Below, piece by piece: positions 1-14,109 of a stretch of 64,000 nt of DNA. The notes below the pieces were generated by a model. The model worked only from the letters and a program-made list of their open reading frames with translations. It searched no databases and was not told the origin of the DNA. The number at the start of each line of letters is the position of its first letter. The first letter of the stretch is position 1. The position numbers and the translations under genes were made by a program. This DNA comes from Rubritalea tangerina (GTDB lineage: Bacteria > Verrucomicrobiota > Verrucomicrobiia > Verrucomicrobiales > Akkermansiaceae): the NCBI RefSeq assembly GCF_042683245.1, contig NZ_JBHUJB010000022.1, positions 70,377 to 134,376 on the forward strand, in the 5' to 3' direction.

Positions 1-3000
1 CAATCCAAGTCCTACGAGGACTTCCTACAAAAAGACGTGCCTGCAACTCAGCGTGTCGAGACTGGCTTACAAGCTGTGCTCAAGGAAGTTTTCCCCATCA
101 AAAGTTACGATGAAACCATAGAACTCGATTTCAATGCATATGACATCGAGGACCCGAAGGCGACAGCCCTCGAAGCCCTCCAGACCGGAGAGAGCTTCAG
201 CGCAGCACTCTACGTCACCTTCAAGTTGAAGGATGAGACTGGAACGAAGAAAGAGCGTGTGTACATGGGCGAACTGCCGATGATGACACGACGTGGTACC
301 TTTGTAATCAACGGTGCTGAGCGTGTGATCGTATCCCAGCTTCACCGTTCTCCAGGTATTTGTTTTGAGAAGTCCCTTCACTTGAATGGTAAGGAACTCT
401 TCAGTTTCCGCATCATTCCTGACCGCGGGTCTTGGCTTGAGACTCAGTTTGACACCAACGATTTGCTTTACGTTTACCTCGACCGTCGTCGTCGTCGTCG
501 TAAGTTCTTGGCAACAACTTTCCTTCGCGCACTTGGTTACCCAAGCAACCGCGAGCTTTGTGAGCAATTCTATGCGATCAAAGAGCTTAAACTTTCAGAA
601 GACATGGACGAGGAAGAGCTTTCTTCCATGGTTCCATTTGAAGACATCCTCGATGGTGAGGTTGTCGTAGCGAAGCGATATGAGCCGCTCACCATTGGAG
701 TGGTTCGTCAGCTTATCGCGCTTGATCTCAAGAAGATCGAGGTGATTGACTCACGTGAAGACGAGATTCTTCTCAAGTCCTTGAAGAAGGACCCATCACA
801 CGATGAGGAATCTGCCCTCAAGGACATTTACAAGAAGCTTCGTCCTGGAGATCCACCGACAGCAGCGAACGCAAAAGCGCTACTCAAGCGTCTTTTCTTT
901 GACGAGAAGAAGTATGACCTCACACGTGTAGGTCGTTACAAGATCAACCAGAAGCTCGGCATCGAAGTGGATGCAGCGACACGTACGATGGTTGGCGAAG
1001 ATTTCCTTCACGCGACCAAGTACCTTCTTAAGCTTAAGAAGGGTGAGGGTGTACTCGACGATATTGACCACCTTGGTTCCCGTCGTGTGCGTGCAGTTGG
1101 TGAGCTACTTGCGAACCAATGCCGTGTAGGACTTGCGCGTACTGAGCGTTTGGTGAAGGAGCGTATGACTCTCTTTGATGTGAACATCGAAGGCATGACA
1201 CCACAGAAGTTGATCAACCCGAAGGCTCTTTCAGCGGTTGTTCGCGACTTCTTTGGTCGTTCCCAGCTTTCCCAGTTCATGGATCAGACCAACCCACTTG
1301 CTGAGTTGACGCACAAGCGTCGTCTTTCCGCTCTTGGACCTGGTGGTTTGAACCGTGACCGTGCGGGCTTTGAGGTTCGAGACGTTCACCCATCTCACTA
1401 TGGACGTATCTGTCCGATTGAGACTCCGGAAGGTCCGAACATTGGTTTGATTAACTCCATGTGTACGTATGCACGTATCAACGAGTTTGGTTTCATTGAG
1501 ACTCCGTACCGCAAGGTTCAGAATGGCAAGGTCACCAACCAGATTGAATATGTGACTGCTGACCAGGAAGAGAATTTCCTGATTGCGCAGGCGAACAACC
1601 CGATCGACAAGGGTGGTAAGTTCCTCAACGAGCGTGTCACTGCCCGTGAGAGTGGCGGTGAGTTCATCGAGGTGGACCCACTCACAGTTGACTACATGGA
1701 CGTTTCACCTAAGCAATTGGTATCGGTTGCTGCTGGTTTGATTCCATTCCTTGAGCACGATGATGCGAACCGTGCTTTGATGGGATCGAACATGCAACGT
1801 CAGGGTGTCCCACTTCTCGTTTCTGAGGCTCCGTACGTTGGTACAGGTCTCGAAGCAAAAGCTGCTCAGGATTCACGCGCTGTTGTAGTCTCTGAGTCCG
1901 AAGGTATTGTTGCAGCATCAACTGGTGAGGTCATCATTGTCACTAAGGACGGTGAACTTCCTGTGAGCGATGAGCAATTCCTTTCTGACACAGCGTCTGT
2001 CACAACGAACTTTGACAAGGGCATCTTTGTTTACCCATTGCGTAAGTTCATGCGTTCTAACGCAGGTACCTGCATGAACCAGAAGCCAGTCGTCCACCGC
2101 GGTGACAAGGTCAAGATCGGTTCTGTACTTGCTGATGGCCCGAATACTCAGGGTGGTGAGCTAGCACTCGGTCGTAACGTTCTCGTGGCGTTCATGCCAT
2201 GGAATGGATACAACTTCGAGGATGCGATCGTGATCTCTGAGCGTGTGGTTAAAGAAGATGTTTACACATCGATTCACATTTCTGAGTACGAATGTGCGGC
2301 ACGTGACACCAAGCTTGGACCTGAAGAAATTACTCGCGACATTCCAAACGTCGGTGAAGAGGCGCTTAAGAACCTCGACCACGATGGTATTGTTCGCATC
2401 GGTGCTGAAGTGAAGCCTGGCGACATCCTCGTCGGTAAGATCACTCCAAAATCTGAGACTGAGTTGGCTCCAGAAGAGCGTCTTCTCCGTGCGATCTTCG
2501 GTGAGAAGGCCGCAGACGTGAAAGACACTTCACTCCGTGTTCCATCTGGCACGATTGGTATCGTTCAGGACATCCGCATCTCCACACACGGTCTTGCTCG
2601 TCGCAAGGGCGGTGACATGGATCCAGCGGAAATGAAGAAGCAGCTCAAGAAGATCAACGACGATTACAAGAAGAAGAAGGACGCACTCACTGACCAGCTC
2701 ACTGAGAAGCTTTCTGACATTCTACTGGGCGAGAAGATCCCACTTGATGTTGTGAACGCGCAATCTGGTGAGATCATCATCCCAGCGAACCGCAAGATTA
2801 CGAAGACATTGCTTCGTAAGCTTGCAGCGATCCACGACCACATTGAGATCGACCCATCACCGATCCGTAACAAGATCCTTGAGATCATCTCAAGCTTTGA
2901 AGGTCGCTTCTCTGAGCTCGACACTGACCGTGAGCGTCGTCTTGACCAGATGGAATCTGGTGACGAAGTCGATCCGGGCGTGATCAAGGAAGTGAAGGTC

Positions 3001-3828
3001 TACGTTGCCAAGAAGCGCAAGCTCTCTGTCGGTGATAAGATGGCTGGTCGTCACGGTAACAAGGGTGTTGTCGCGACAATCGTTCCTGAAGAGGACATGC
3101 CATTCCTCGACGATGGTACTCCGGTAGACATCTGCTTGAACCCACTTGGTGTACCTTCTCGTATGAACGTTGGTCAGGTTCTTGAAACCCACCTTGGTGT
3201 GGCAGCAAAGGCTCTTGGATTCAACGTAGCGACTCCGATTTTCGATGGTATTCCTGAAGAAAAGGTATGGGAGTTCATGTCAGAAGCGAAGAAGGTTGAT
3301 GGCTTCACCTGGATTGGTGACGGCAAGGACGGCTCTACTGGTGGTAAGTCTACTCTCTATGATGGACGCACAGGTGAAGCATTCCACCAGCCAGTCGTGG
3401 TAGGACAAATTTACATGCTGAAACTTGGTCACTTGGTGGCAGATAAGATTCACGCACGTGCAGTTGGTCCGTACTCACTTGTTACCCAGCAGCCGCTCGG
3501 TGGTAAGGCCCAGTACGGTGGTCAGCGATTCGGTGAGATGGAGGTATGGGCGCTAGAAGCCTACGGTGCCGCCTACACCCTTCAGGAGATGCTTACAGTC
3601 AAGTCGGATGACGTTCAGGGCCGTACGCGTATCTACGAGGCAATTGTCAAAGGTGACAACAACCTCGAAGCAGGGACACCTGAATCGTTCAATGTTCTCA
3701 TGAAAGAAATGCAATCACTCGGTCTCGATGTGCGTCCTGGTAAGGGCCACGAGGAAGACACCGGTGGTGGTACAGCTGGAGGTGACCTCGGGTCTGATGA
3801 CTTCTCACTCGACGATCTCACACTCTAA
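1..3828 (+). CDS. rpoB: DNA-directed RNA polymerase subunit beta (5' end outside window)
   Basis: This is the beta subunit of RNA polymerase, which forms one half of the catalytic cleft with RpoC. The reading frame is open from base 1. The residues before the first GTG at 37 (SKSYEDFLQKDVPA) match the conserved RpoB N-terminus, so the gene begins upstream of the window and the GTG is not the start. The rifampicin pocket is intact in type: SQLSQFMDQTNPL followed by THKRRLSALGPGG, with Asp, His and Ser at the usual resistance positions. An Arg sits where E. coli has Ser in GSSQ. The C-terminal GGQRFGEMEVWALEAYGAA block is present. A run of six CGT codons at 484-501 encodes hexa-arginine. rpoC follows after 77 bases, with a GC-rich hairpin in between. 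Identification is secure. Confidence 0.98.
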   Translation, partial: QSKSYEDFLQKDVPATQRVETGLQAVLKEVFPIKSYDETIELDFNAYDIEDPKATALEALQTGESFSAALYVTFKLKDETGTKKERVYMGELPMMTRRGTFVINGAERVIVSQLHRSPGICFEKSLHLNGKELFSFRIIPDRGSWLETQFDTNDLLYVYLDRRRRRRKFLATTFLRALGYPSNRELCEQFYAIKELKLSEDMDEEELSSMVPFEDILDGEVVVAKRYEPLTIGVVRQLIALDLKKIEVIDSREDEILLKSLKKDPSHDEESALKDIYKKLRPGDPPTAANAKALLKRLFFDEKKYDLTRVGRYKINQKLGIEVDAATRTMVGEDFLHATKYLLKLKKGEGVLDDIDHLGSRRVRAVGELLANQCRVGLARTERLVKERMTLFDVNIEGMTPQKLINPKALSAVVRDFFGRSQLSQFMDQTNPLAELTHKRRLSALGPGGLNRDRAGFEVRDVHPSHYGRICPIETPEGPNIGLINSMCTYARINEFGFIETPYRKVQNGKVTNQIEYVTADQEENFLIAQANNPIDKGGKFLNERVTARESGGEFIEVDPLTVDYMDVSPKQLVSVAAGLIPFLEHDDANRALMGSNMQRQGVPLLVSEAPYVGTGLEAKAAQDSRAVVVSESEGIVAASTGEVIIVTKDGELPVSDEQFLSDTASVTTNFDKGIFVYPLRKFMRSNAGTCMNQKPVVHRGDKVKIGSVLADGPNTQGGELALGRNVLVAFMPWNGYNFEDAIVISERVVKEDVYTSIHISEYECAARDTKLGPEEITRDIPNVGEEALKNLDHDGIVRIGAEVKPGDILVGKITPKSETELAPEERLLRAIFGEKAADVKDTSLRVPSGTIGIVQDIRISTHGLARRKGGDMDPAEMKKQLKKINDDYKKKKDALTDQLTEKLSDILLGEKIPLDVVNAQSGEIIIPANRKITKTLLRKLAAIHDHIEIDPSPIRNKILEIISSFEGRFSELDTDRERRLDQMESGDEVDPGVIKEVKVYVAKKRKLSVGDKMAGRHGNKGVVATIVPEEDMPFLDDGTPVDICLNPLGVPSRMNVGQVLETHLGVAAKALGFNVATPIFDGIPEEKVWEFMSEAKKVDGFTWIGDGKDGSTGGKSTLYDGRTGEAFHQPVVVGQIYMLKLGHLVADKIHARAVGPYSLVTQQPLGGKAQYGGQRFGEMEVWALEAYGAAYTLQEMLTVKSDDVQGRTRIYEAIVKGDNNLEAGTPESFNVLMKEMQSLGLDVRPGKGHEEDTGGGTAGGDLGSDDFSLDDLTL

Positions 3829-3846
3829 TCAACACGAAACACAATC

Positions 3847-3864
3847 GGGCAGCGCGAGCTGCCC
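3847..3864 (+). promoter_or_regulatory. GC hairpin with GCGA loop in the rpoB-rpoC gap
   Basis: A perfect 7-bp stem (GGGCAGC with GCTGCCC) closes a GCGA tetraloop, which fits the stable GNRA class. There is no T-tract after it, so it is not an intrinsic terminator. It could be an RNA processing or stabilising element between the two cistrons. The role is inference; the pairing is seen directly. Confidence 0.4.
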
Positions 3865-3905
3865 ACCTTCCAATTCAAAATAACTAATAACTATTTCTTA
3901 ATCAC

Positions 3906-8060
<4,155 letters not shown>

Positions 8061-8087
8061 TCAGCACTCCTACTTTAAAAACATTCA

Positions 8088-8120
8088 GCCGCCATCGCAC
8101 AATGCGATGGCGGCTTTTTT
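8088..8120 (+). terminator. Intrinsic terminator after rpoC
   Basis: A perfect 12-bp stem (GCCGCCATCGCA with its complement) with a CAA loop is followed by six T residues, 27 bases after the rpoC stop codon. It ends the rpoBC transcript. Confidence 0.93.
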
Positions 8121-8487
8121 ATGTAGCATAGGCTTCGTGCTTTAGACTTTAGCTGAGAAAGTGAATTGGCTTATCAAGACTAGTTAGAATCTGGTGATGA
8201 AGAAGTCAGGCTGGCAAGCGCACAGCGCAATGTTAACTAGCAGCATTAGGTGTTACATGTGAGATTAGTCCGCTATTCAGTTTGTTAGGTGAAGGAGAGG
8301 AAATGGTTTAGAGAGGTTTATCATGTGGAATGATAGTTCTAGTTAGCATTTGGTTGAGTTGTTTATGTTTGCTAACGAGTGGTTTATGAGTGGGTGTGGG
8401 CTGATTTTTTTCAAACTTATGCTAACGCGTGATGCGGTTTGAACATGACTAACTATAGGTAGTCAAACCCACTACCCCTAATAAAAC
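8121..8487. other. Gene-free leader region upstream of the metalloprotease
   Basis: No convincing gene is seen in this stretch. It holds a 7-bp inverted repeat (TTCAAAC at 8410-8416 and GTTTGAA at 8437-8443). It also holds two near-identical GCTAACG(A/C)GTG words at 8371 and 8421, spaced by 50 bases. These may be binding sites for a regulator of the downstream metalloprotease, but this is inference. A 21-codon ATG frame at 8197 has no supporting features. Confidence 0.4.
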
Positions 8488-10593
8488 ATGATGAAACCCA
8501 AAAAATTCCCAAAGGTACTAAGGGGGAGGCGTTCGCGCGTTTCTCGTATAGTGCCCACACTCGGGCTTGCTGCATGTCTGTCGCCTATGGCGGGCTGGGC
8601 AGTTCTGCCAGATAATCTCACACTTAATGTTGGAGATATTGATAATGATGGTGATGACGAAGTGATTGTACTTAGCAAGCGCTCGATGCGTTCGTCGACG
8701 AACCACAAGTTACTGACTTGGGATTCGATTGCAGGCTACCAAGAGATTACTCCGCCAGAAGTGCGCACGTATCGCGGGTATGTGCAGGATGACCCGTCGA
8801 TGCGGGTGAATGCGAACATTGAGCCTGGCAATGCGACGATGAATGCCAACTTCAGTGATGGGCATGAACTCAATTATCGTCTTACAGCATTTCCTGTGAG
8901 TATATCAGGCCCAGAGGGAACCTACGATCCAGGTACAGGCAATACGGTGGTTCCATTTGTGGAAGACCGAGTGGCTCCGACCGCGAATCATTATATTGTG
9001 CCGACCCATCACATGCGTCGGCTGGACTATGCTGTGACGATTAAGAATGACTACTTTGTTGGAATGGGTTCCGACATCGAGGCTGCGGTGTCGAGGGTGG
9101 AGCAGCGGATGAATGACACCGACTTTTTCTACGCACGCGATATTGGCTTAGCTCATGAGATTGGCTGGATGGTGATCAATTTAGAGGAGAACCTCGACAG
9201 TTGGCACAAGGAATGGACGGATGTGCACAAACCTAATGGAGCGATCTACGAGATGCGAGGCCTCTTTAAAAAGCCCGGTGGGGCAGGTGCGAGTGGTGAT
9301 TGCTTTTTAGGTGGGCGCCACACTGTGGGCACACTCGCAGCTTACTCTAAGAGTCACGGTCACGAGCTTGGGCACACGCTCGGGGCGGGCCATTATTCAT
9401 CCTGGGGTGATGTGATGAGTGGCTCTGAGTCTGCGATTGGCTCGGGAACGGTCGAGCGGATGATTGGCAATGCTGCGATAGCAACGGAAGCGCAGTCGCC
9501 CGCACTGAACTACGGAGGTCCATTACCCCCCTTTGCGATGGAGGACTGTGTCACCATGGTGATGAACAGTAGCTTGGATATCGATGTTCTAGAAAATGAT
9601 TACGACGGAAATGGTGACGCGATCTCGTTGTCCTATGTCGACGCGACGACTGAGAGGGGTGGTTCAGCTGAAATTATTGATGGGAAGGTACGCTACACAC
9701 CGCCAGCTCACTGGCAGGGTGTCGACACCTTTGTCTATCATGTCGTGGACGCAACCGGCATTGCGAACCGAACAGGCTATGTCAAAGTTGCAGTCCACAA
9801 CAATGGCTTGGCTACACACATTCGGCTTGATGAGACCAGTGGTAGTGATGCGTATGACGTTGGGCCATTCCAAGCGCACGGTAAGTTAGATCAGGGGTTT
9901 TCATTTGATACGAATTCTGTGTCTGGGGTGCTGGGTAATGCCCTAGAGCGCACGGCAAATGAGCATGCAAAGTCGAGTGCAGACTTCTGGGGGACTGGTG
10001 ACCCACTTGATGGCACGATGAGTGTTTCTTTATGGGTGAAGTACCAATCTGGAGTGCCGACAGTGGCTGGACCGGTCATTTGTAAGGGAGGCTCGGTGAT
10101 CCGGGGGCGTTTTGAAAATCCTCGGGGTGGTTGGACGATTGGGCACACGGCCGACGGGAAATTTAGGTTTTTAGGAAACCTCAACCGTGACTCCCAGTAC
10201 ACGTATGAGAATCCTCAGTTCGACTTGAAAGCTGACGCGGCGATTACGAGTGATACGTGGCATCATCTTGTGATGGTGATGGATAGAGATACGAAGCAAC
10301 TGCGCGCCTGGGTGGACAACCAAGAGCTCAGCACGACCGAGTTTGGTACAACAATCGCGGATGGTGTGATCGACAATTCTCACCATCCATTAGTGATTTA
10401 CGATTCGGTCTCTCAGCAACAGCAAAGTACAGACACACCTGTGACTGTGGACGATGTGCGCATTTATCACAAGGCATTGAGCCCTGCCGAGGTGGCAGAT
10501 CTATTCAATCACACCGCAGCTGCGATTCCTGCTGGAGCTCCGAGCCCAGCAAATGGGGCTATTGATGCGGTCGTGGGGCAGGATGTGACTTGA
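8488..10593 (+). CDS. Secreted metzincin-type metalloprotease, N-terminal part (frame broken at end)
   Basis: This is the N-terminal 701 residues of a secreted multidomain protease. A signal peptide with a basic start (MMKPKKF) and a hydrophobic stretch ends near residue 36. The zinc motif HELGHTLGAGH gives His292, Glu293, His296 and His302, with a Met-turn (GDVMSG) shortly after, which is the metzincin arrangement. A cadherin/Ig-like tandem domain (DVLENDYDGNGD, then VRYTPPAHWQGVDTFVY) lies at about 365-440. A LamG/concanavalin-like domain lies at about 450-675. The frame stops at DVT-TGA inside the next domain. The +1 frame continues with IPGKDTGYVYDVYLGTD, so adding one G to give DVTWIPG joins it to the next feature. 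The intact product would be about 1,840 residues. Confidence 0.85.
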   Translation: MMKPKKFPKVLRGRRSRVSRIVPTLGLAACLSPMAGWAVLPDNLTLNVGDIDNDGDDEVIVLSKRSMRSSTNHKLLTWDSIAGYQEITPPEVRTYRGYVQDDPSMRVNANIEPGNATMNANFSDGHELNYRLTAFPVSISGPEGTYDPGTGNTVVPFVEDRVAPTANHYIVPTHHMRRLDYAVTIKNDYFVGMGSDIEAAVSRVEQRMNDTDFFYARDIGLAHEIGWMVINLEENLDSWHKEWTDVHKPNGAIYEMRGLFKKPGGAGASGDCFLGGRHTVGTLAAYSKSHGHELGHTLGAGHYSSWGDVMSGSESAIGSGTVERMIGNAAIATEAQSPALNYGGPLPPFAMEDCVTMVMNSSLDIDVLENDYDGNGDAISLSYVDATTERGGSAEIIDGKVRYTPPAHWQGVDTFVYHVVDATGIANRTGYVKVAVHNNGLATHIRLDETSGSDAYDVGPFQAHGKLDQGFSFDTNSVSGVLGNALERTANEHAKSSADFWGTGDPLDGTMSVSLWVKYQSGVPTVAGPVICKGGSVIRGRFENPRGGWTIGHTADGKFRFLGNLNRDSQYTYENPQFDLKADAAITSDTWHHLVMVMDRDTKQLRAWVDNQELSTTEFGTTIADGVIDNSHHPLVIYDSVSQQQQSTDTPVTVDDVRIYHKALSPAEVADLFNHTAAAIPAGAPSPANGAIDAVVGQDVT

Positions 10594-13500
10594 TACCAGG
10601 CAAAGATACTGGTTATGTTTACGATGTGTATTTGGGAACTGATTACAATGCGGTGGCGAATGCGACGACAGCTTCTACTGAATATCAAGGTCAGCAAAGC
10701 AGCACGAACTACACACCTAACATCTCAGGTGGGATTCGTTATTTTTGGCGTATTGACCAAGTGGAAGGAGCAACGACTGTGAAAGGCGACGTTTGGTGGT
10801 TTGAAGGTGAATCTATCAGCCCGCTTAACGACCCCGCCATATTGAATGCGAGTGTGGAAGACCCAGTGTTAGCATCTGGCGCTACGAGCAATGATATCAA
10901 CGATTGGTATGATGCCAGCTCGTATACGTGGACACAGGATGAGGGCGCAAGCACGCATCCAGACACTCCCTATGGAGATAACTGGATTGAGCTAGGTAAT
11001 GGTCGCTGGATCTATCAGCAGATTGGAACCTATGCGGAGGATATGGAAATTGACGTGTCGTTTTTAGCTGGTCAGTCAGATGGAAATGACTTTGGAGGCA
11101 TCACAGTGGAGTTGTTAGCTGGTGGTGACCCACAGCTAGCAGCAGATCACAAGTCGAAACGCAGTGATGCGAGTTTCGCACTAGAAGCCGTGGTTGGGGC
11201 GTCAGTTATTGCTACTTCTGGGCAGCTGAACCCTTTCACTGCGAGTGGGCAAGCAAGCGAAGAAATGGTGGTTTCACTGACGACTGGCACAGGTCACACG
11301 GTAGGAGATCCTTTATGGTTGTTGTTGTATCGTCCATCGGCGAATGGCCGTTCATTGATCGACAACGTTCAAGTGGTGCATACCAATGCGGAACCTGAGA
11401 ATGGGATTCCGGTGTTTAACGCCAACCCGATTTCAGAGGAATACGGAGATGTTGGAAAGGAGTACAATAGCACATTAGCCGATAATGGGGCAGACCCAGA
11501 TGGAGATACTTTGACATACTCAAAGCTGAGTGGACCAGCTTGGTTGATAGTGAGCCCTGGTGGAGAACTCACCGGTGTTCCAGCTGTTGGCGATGACGGA
11601 CTCAACACCTTCACGGTGCAAGTGGATGACGGCAATGGCGGAGTGGCAAGCACTCAGGTAGAGATTGAGGTGATTGCTGACACGAAAGCGCCTAGCTTTG
11701 TGCAAGGGCTGGTAGCACATGCGGGAGATGGGAATGTGAGCCTAGATTGGGACGATAGTAGTGAATCGGACCTTGCGAGCTATACTCTCTACCGTAGTAC
11801 GGCGAGTGGTTCAGGGTATAGTCCTATTGCAGTAGGACTGATAGCGAGCGAATACTCGGACGACTCTGCACAAAATGGCACGAGCTATTATTATGTTGTG
11901 ACAGCAACTGACACGAGTGGCAATGAGTCGGGGTATTCATCTGAGTCGATGGCGACACCTATTGAGCCGAATGTGGCACCTGTGGCTGGTGATGCTTCCT
12001 TTGTCGTAGTCGAGAATACATCGATTGGGGCATCAGTAGGAATTGTTCAGGCCTCTGATGGTAATGCAAGTGATTCGCTTCAGTATGTCATTACGGCAGG
12101 GAATGCGAGCGGTGCATTTGCTATTGATAGTAGCACTGGAGAAATCACCACTGCTAGCGTCTTAGACTATGAGGGTGAGAACCAATATACGCTTACTGTC
12201 ACTGTGAGTGATAATGGTAGCCCAGTGATGAGCGATACTGCCAATGTTAGTGTGACTGTTAGTAATGAAAACGAGTCACCCAGTTTGGCTGGGGCCAGTG
12301 GATCTGTAGCTGAAAATGAGCTCTCAGGAACCGTTATTGTTAGCCTTAGCGGTACTGACCCAGATGTGGGCGATAGCCTCAGTTATACAATCACTGCTGG
12401 GAATGAAAGTGGCTTGTTTAGCGTCGACTCTAACGGAGATTTGAGGACGACTGGAGGCCTAAACTTTGAGTCTGAATCTCAGTATATTTTGACCGTAGAG
12501 GTTACAGATAACGGAGGACTAAGCGCTGCTGGAAGTGTCAATATTACTGTGATTGACGTGAATGAATCTCCTACGCTGACGAACTCAACCGTCTCAATTA
12601 GTAAGGATGTGAGTATTGGCTCATCGGTCGCACTTCTCAGTGCAAGTGATGTGGATGCTAGTGATAGCCTGAGTTATATGATTACTGCTGGAAATACGGG
12701 CAACGCCTTTGCTATCAACAGTAACAGCGGGGCGGTGACAACAGCGACTGCATTGGATTATGAGACTCTTTCTCAGTATATCCTTACGGTCGTGGTGACA
12801 GATAGTGGTGGCTTGAGTGACTCTGCGACTCTCACTGTGGATATCACAGATGTGTTTGAAGTGACGGCTCCGGTAGTGAGTACGGGCAGTGCAAGTGCGC
12901 TTACGCAGACATCGGCTGAAATTGCCTATACGGTAGTGGATGATGGTGGTGAGGCTCCGAGTGTTACTCTCTTTTATGGTGAGAGTGACGGGGGGCAAGT
13001 TGCAGGTTCCTGGGAATCGAGTGTTTCATTGGGAGCGCAATCAATTGGCGTCTATAGTGAGAGTCTCACAGACTTGAGCGCAGGGACTGATTACTATTTC
13101 ACTGTACGAGCGAGTAATAGTGAAGGAGAGTTTTGGGGCAGTAGCGGTAGCTTTACCACCGAAGCGGATACCTCACCGAAGTTAGTTCGAACTCTCGTAT
13201 CGGGTGTTAGCTCTACGAACTGGGTGACTGTGGATCTAGGTCAGAACTACGATTCAGCGGTCGTCGTAGCGACACCCATTTATCCAGATTCGAGTGGTGC
13301 TCCAGTGGTCACGCGCATCAGAAATGTGAGTGGATCGAGTTTTGATCTCAAGTTGGATCGCGTGGATGGTCAAACTGCAGAGGTTCATTATGACGTGTCG
13401 GTTCTAGCAGTCGAAGAAGGTGTCTATACCTCAGGAAATGATGGCGTCCAGATGGAAGCTGTAAAGTTCATGTCGAGTGTGACTGCAAGAAAGAGCAACT

Positions 13501-14018
13501 GGAATGGAGAGAGCCGAACCTACCAGAACGCTTACACGAATCCCGTGGTATTGGGACAAGTGATGAGTGCTAATGATGCGCGATGGTCGGTTTTCTGGAG
13601 CATGGGAAGTAGCCGAACCGCCCCTGCGAGTGCAAGTCATTTCGCGGTTGGCAAGCATGTCGGTGAAGACTCCAGTACTAGTCGAGGGGATGAAACCGTT
13701 GGGTATATTGTGATTGAGTCAGGTAATGGGACGATCAATGGCGTGGCTTATGAAGCTGGATTAGGGGCTGACTTACCTGAAGGGGTTGGTGAAACCACGA
13801 CGGGTTGGAATTACAGCCTGAGTGGGACTTTATCAACAGCGAATCTAGCAGTCATCAGTCAGGCCGCGATTGATGGAAATGATGGAAGTTGGGCAGTTCT
13901 TTACGGGGCTTCTCCATGGTCGACGAGTCAGTTGACGATCGCTGTGGATGAAGACCAGTTGAAGGATAGTGAACGTAACCACTCGAACGAACAAGTTGGG
14001 TATTTGATCTTCGAGTAA
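10590..14018 (+). CDS. Secreted metalloprotease, C-terminal adhesion-module part (continuation after frameshift)
   Basis: This is the C-terminal part of the preceding gene. The apparent TTG start is artificial: the first residues complete a fibronectin-like domain begun upstream. In order there are: an fn3-like module (about 1-75), a beta-sandwich domain (about 85-260), a putative Ig domain (about 265-365), an fn3 module (about 370-465), three cadherin-like repeats (about 470-755, each with the VAENELSG / VTDNGG / DVNESP style), another fn3 module (about 760-860), and a C-terminal beta domain of about 270 residues ending VGYLIFE. There is no PEP-CTERM tail. These modules likely bind surface polymer or calcium. 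On its own this segment has no signal peptide, which supports the fusion reading. Confidence 0.8.
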   Translation: MIPGKDTGYVYDVYLGTDYNAVANATTASTEYQGQQSSTNYTPNISGGIRYFWRIDQVEGATTVKGDVWWFEGESISPLNDPAILNASVEDPVLASGATSNDINDWYDASSYTWTQDEGASTHPDTPYGDNWIELGNGRWIYQQIGTYAEDMEIDVSFLAGQSDGNDFGGITVELLAGGDPQLAADHKSKRSDASFALEAVVGASVIATSGQLNPFTASGQASEEMVVSLTTGTGHTVGDPLWLLLYRPSANGRSLIDNVQVVHTNAEPENGIPVFNANPISEEYGDVGKEYNSTLADNGADPDGDTLTYSKLSGPAWLIVSPGGELTGVPAVGDDGLNTFTVQVDDGNGGVASTQVEIEVIADTKAPSFVQGLVAHAGDGNVSLDWDDSSESDLASYTLYRSTASGSGYSPIAVGLIASEYSDDSAQNGTSYYYVVTATDTSGNESGYSSESMATPIEPNVAPVAGDASFVVVENTSIGASVGIVQASDGNASDSLQYVITAGNASGAFAIDSSTGEITTASVLDYEGENQYTLTVTVSDNGSPVMSDTANVSVTVSNENESPSLAGASGSVAENELSGTVIVSLSGTDPDVGDSLSYTITAGNESGLFSVDSNGDLRTTGGLNFESESQYILTVEVTDNGGLSAAGSVNITVIDVNESPTLTNSTVSISKDVSIGSSVALLSASDVDASDSLSYMITAGNTGNAFAINSNSGAVTTATALDYETLSQYILTVVVTDSGGLSDSATLTVDITDVFEVTAPVVSTGSASALTQTSAEIAYTVVDDGGEAPSVTLFYGESDGGQVAGSWESSVSLGAQSIGVYSESLTDLSAGTDYYFTVRASNSEGEFWGSSGSFTTEADTSPKLVRTLVSGVSSTNWVTVDLGQNYDSAVVVATPIYPDSSGAPVVTRIRNVSGSSFDLKLDRVDGQTAEVHYDVSVLAVEEGVYTSGNDGVQMEAVKFMSSVTARKSNWNGESRTYQNAYTNPVVLGQVMSANDARWSVFWSMGSSRTAPASASHFAVGKHVGEDSSTSRGDETVGYIVIESGNGTINGVAYEAGLGADLPEGVGETTTGWNYSLSGTLSTANLAVISQAAIDGNDGSWAVLYGASPWSTSQLTIAVDEDQLKDSERNHSNEQVGYLIFE

Positions 14019-14039
14019 GTCGGTTCACTGTGTGTATGT

Positions 14040-14071
14040 NNNNNNNNNNNNNNNNNNNNNNNNNNNNNNNN
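14040..14071. other. Assembly gap (32 N)
   Basis: Thirty-two undetermined bases lie 21 bases after the metalloprotease stop codon. The true length is unknown. The gap falls in the promoter region of the downstream Nudix gene, so its regulatory signals cannot be read. Confidence 0.99.
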
Positions 14072-14109
14072 ACAATGAAGCTCGACGGGGGAGCGGGCTG
14101 GGAATACTC

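Noticed and set aside
484..501. Possible CRISPR or satellite repeat
   Set aside because: It is a codon repeat inside rpoB with no spacers; no CRISPR-like array occurs in the window.
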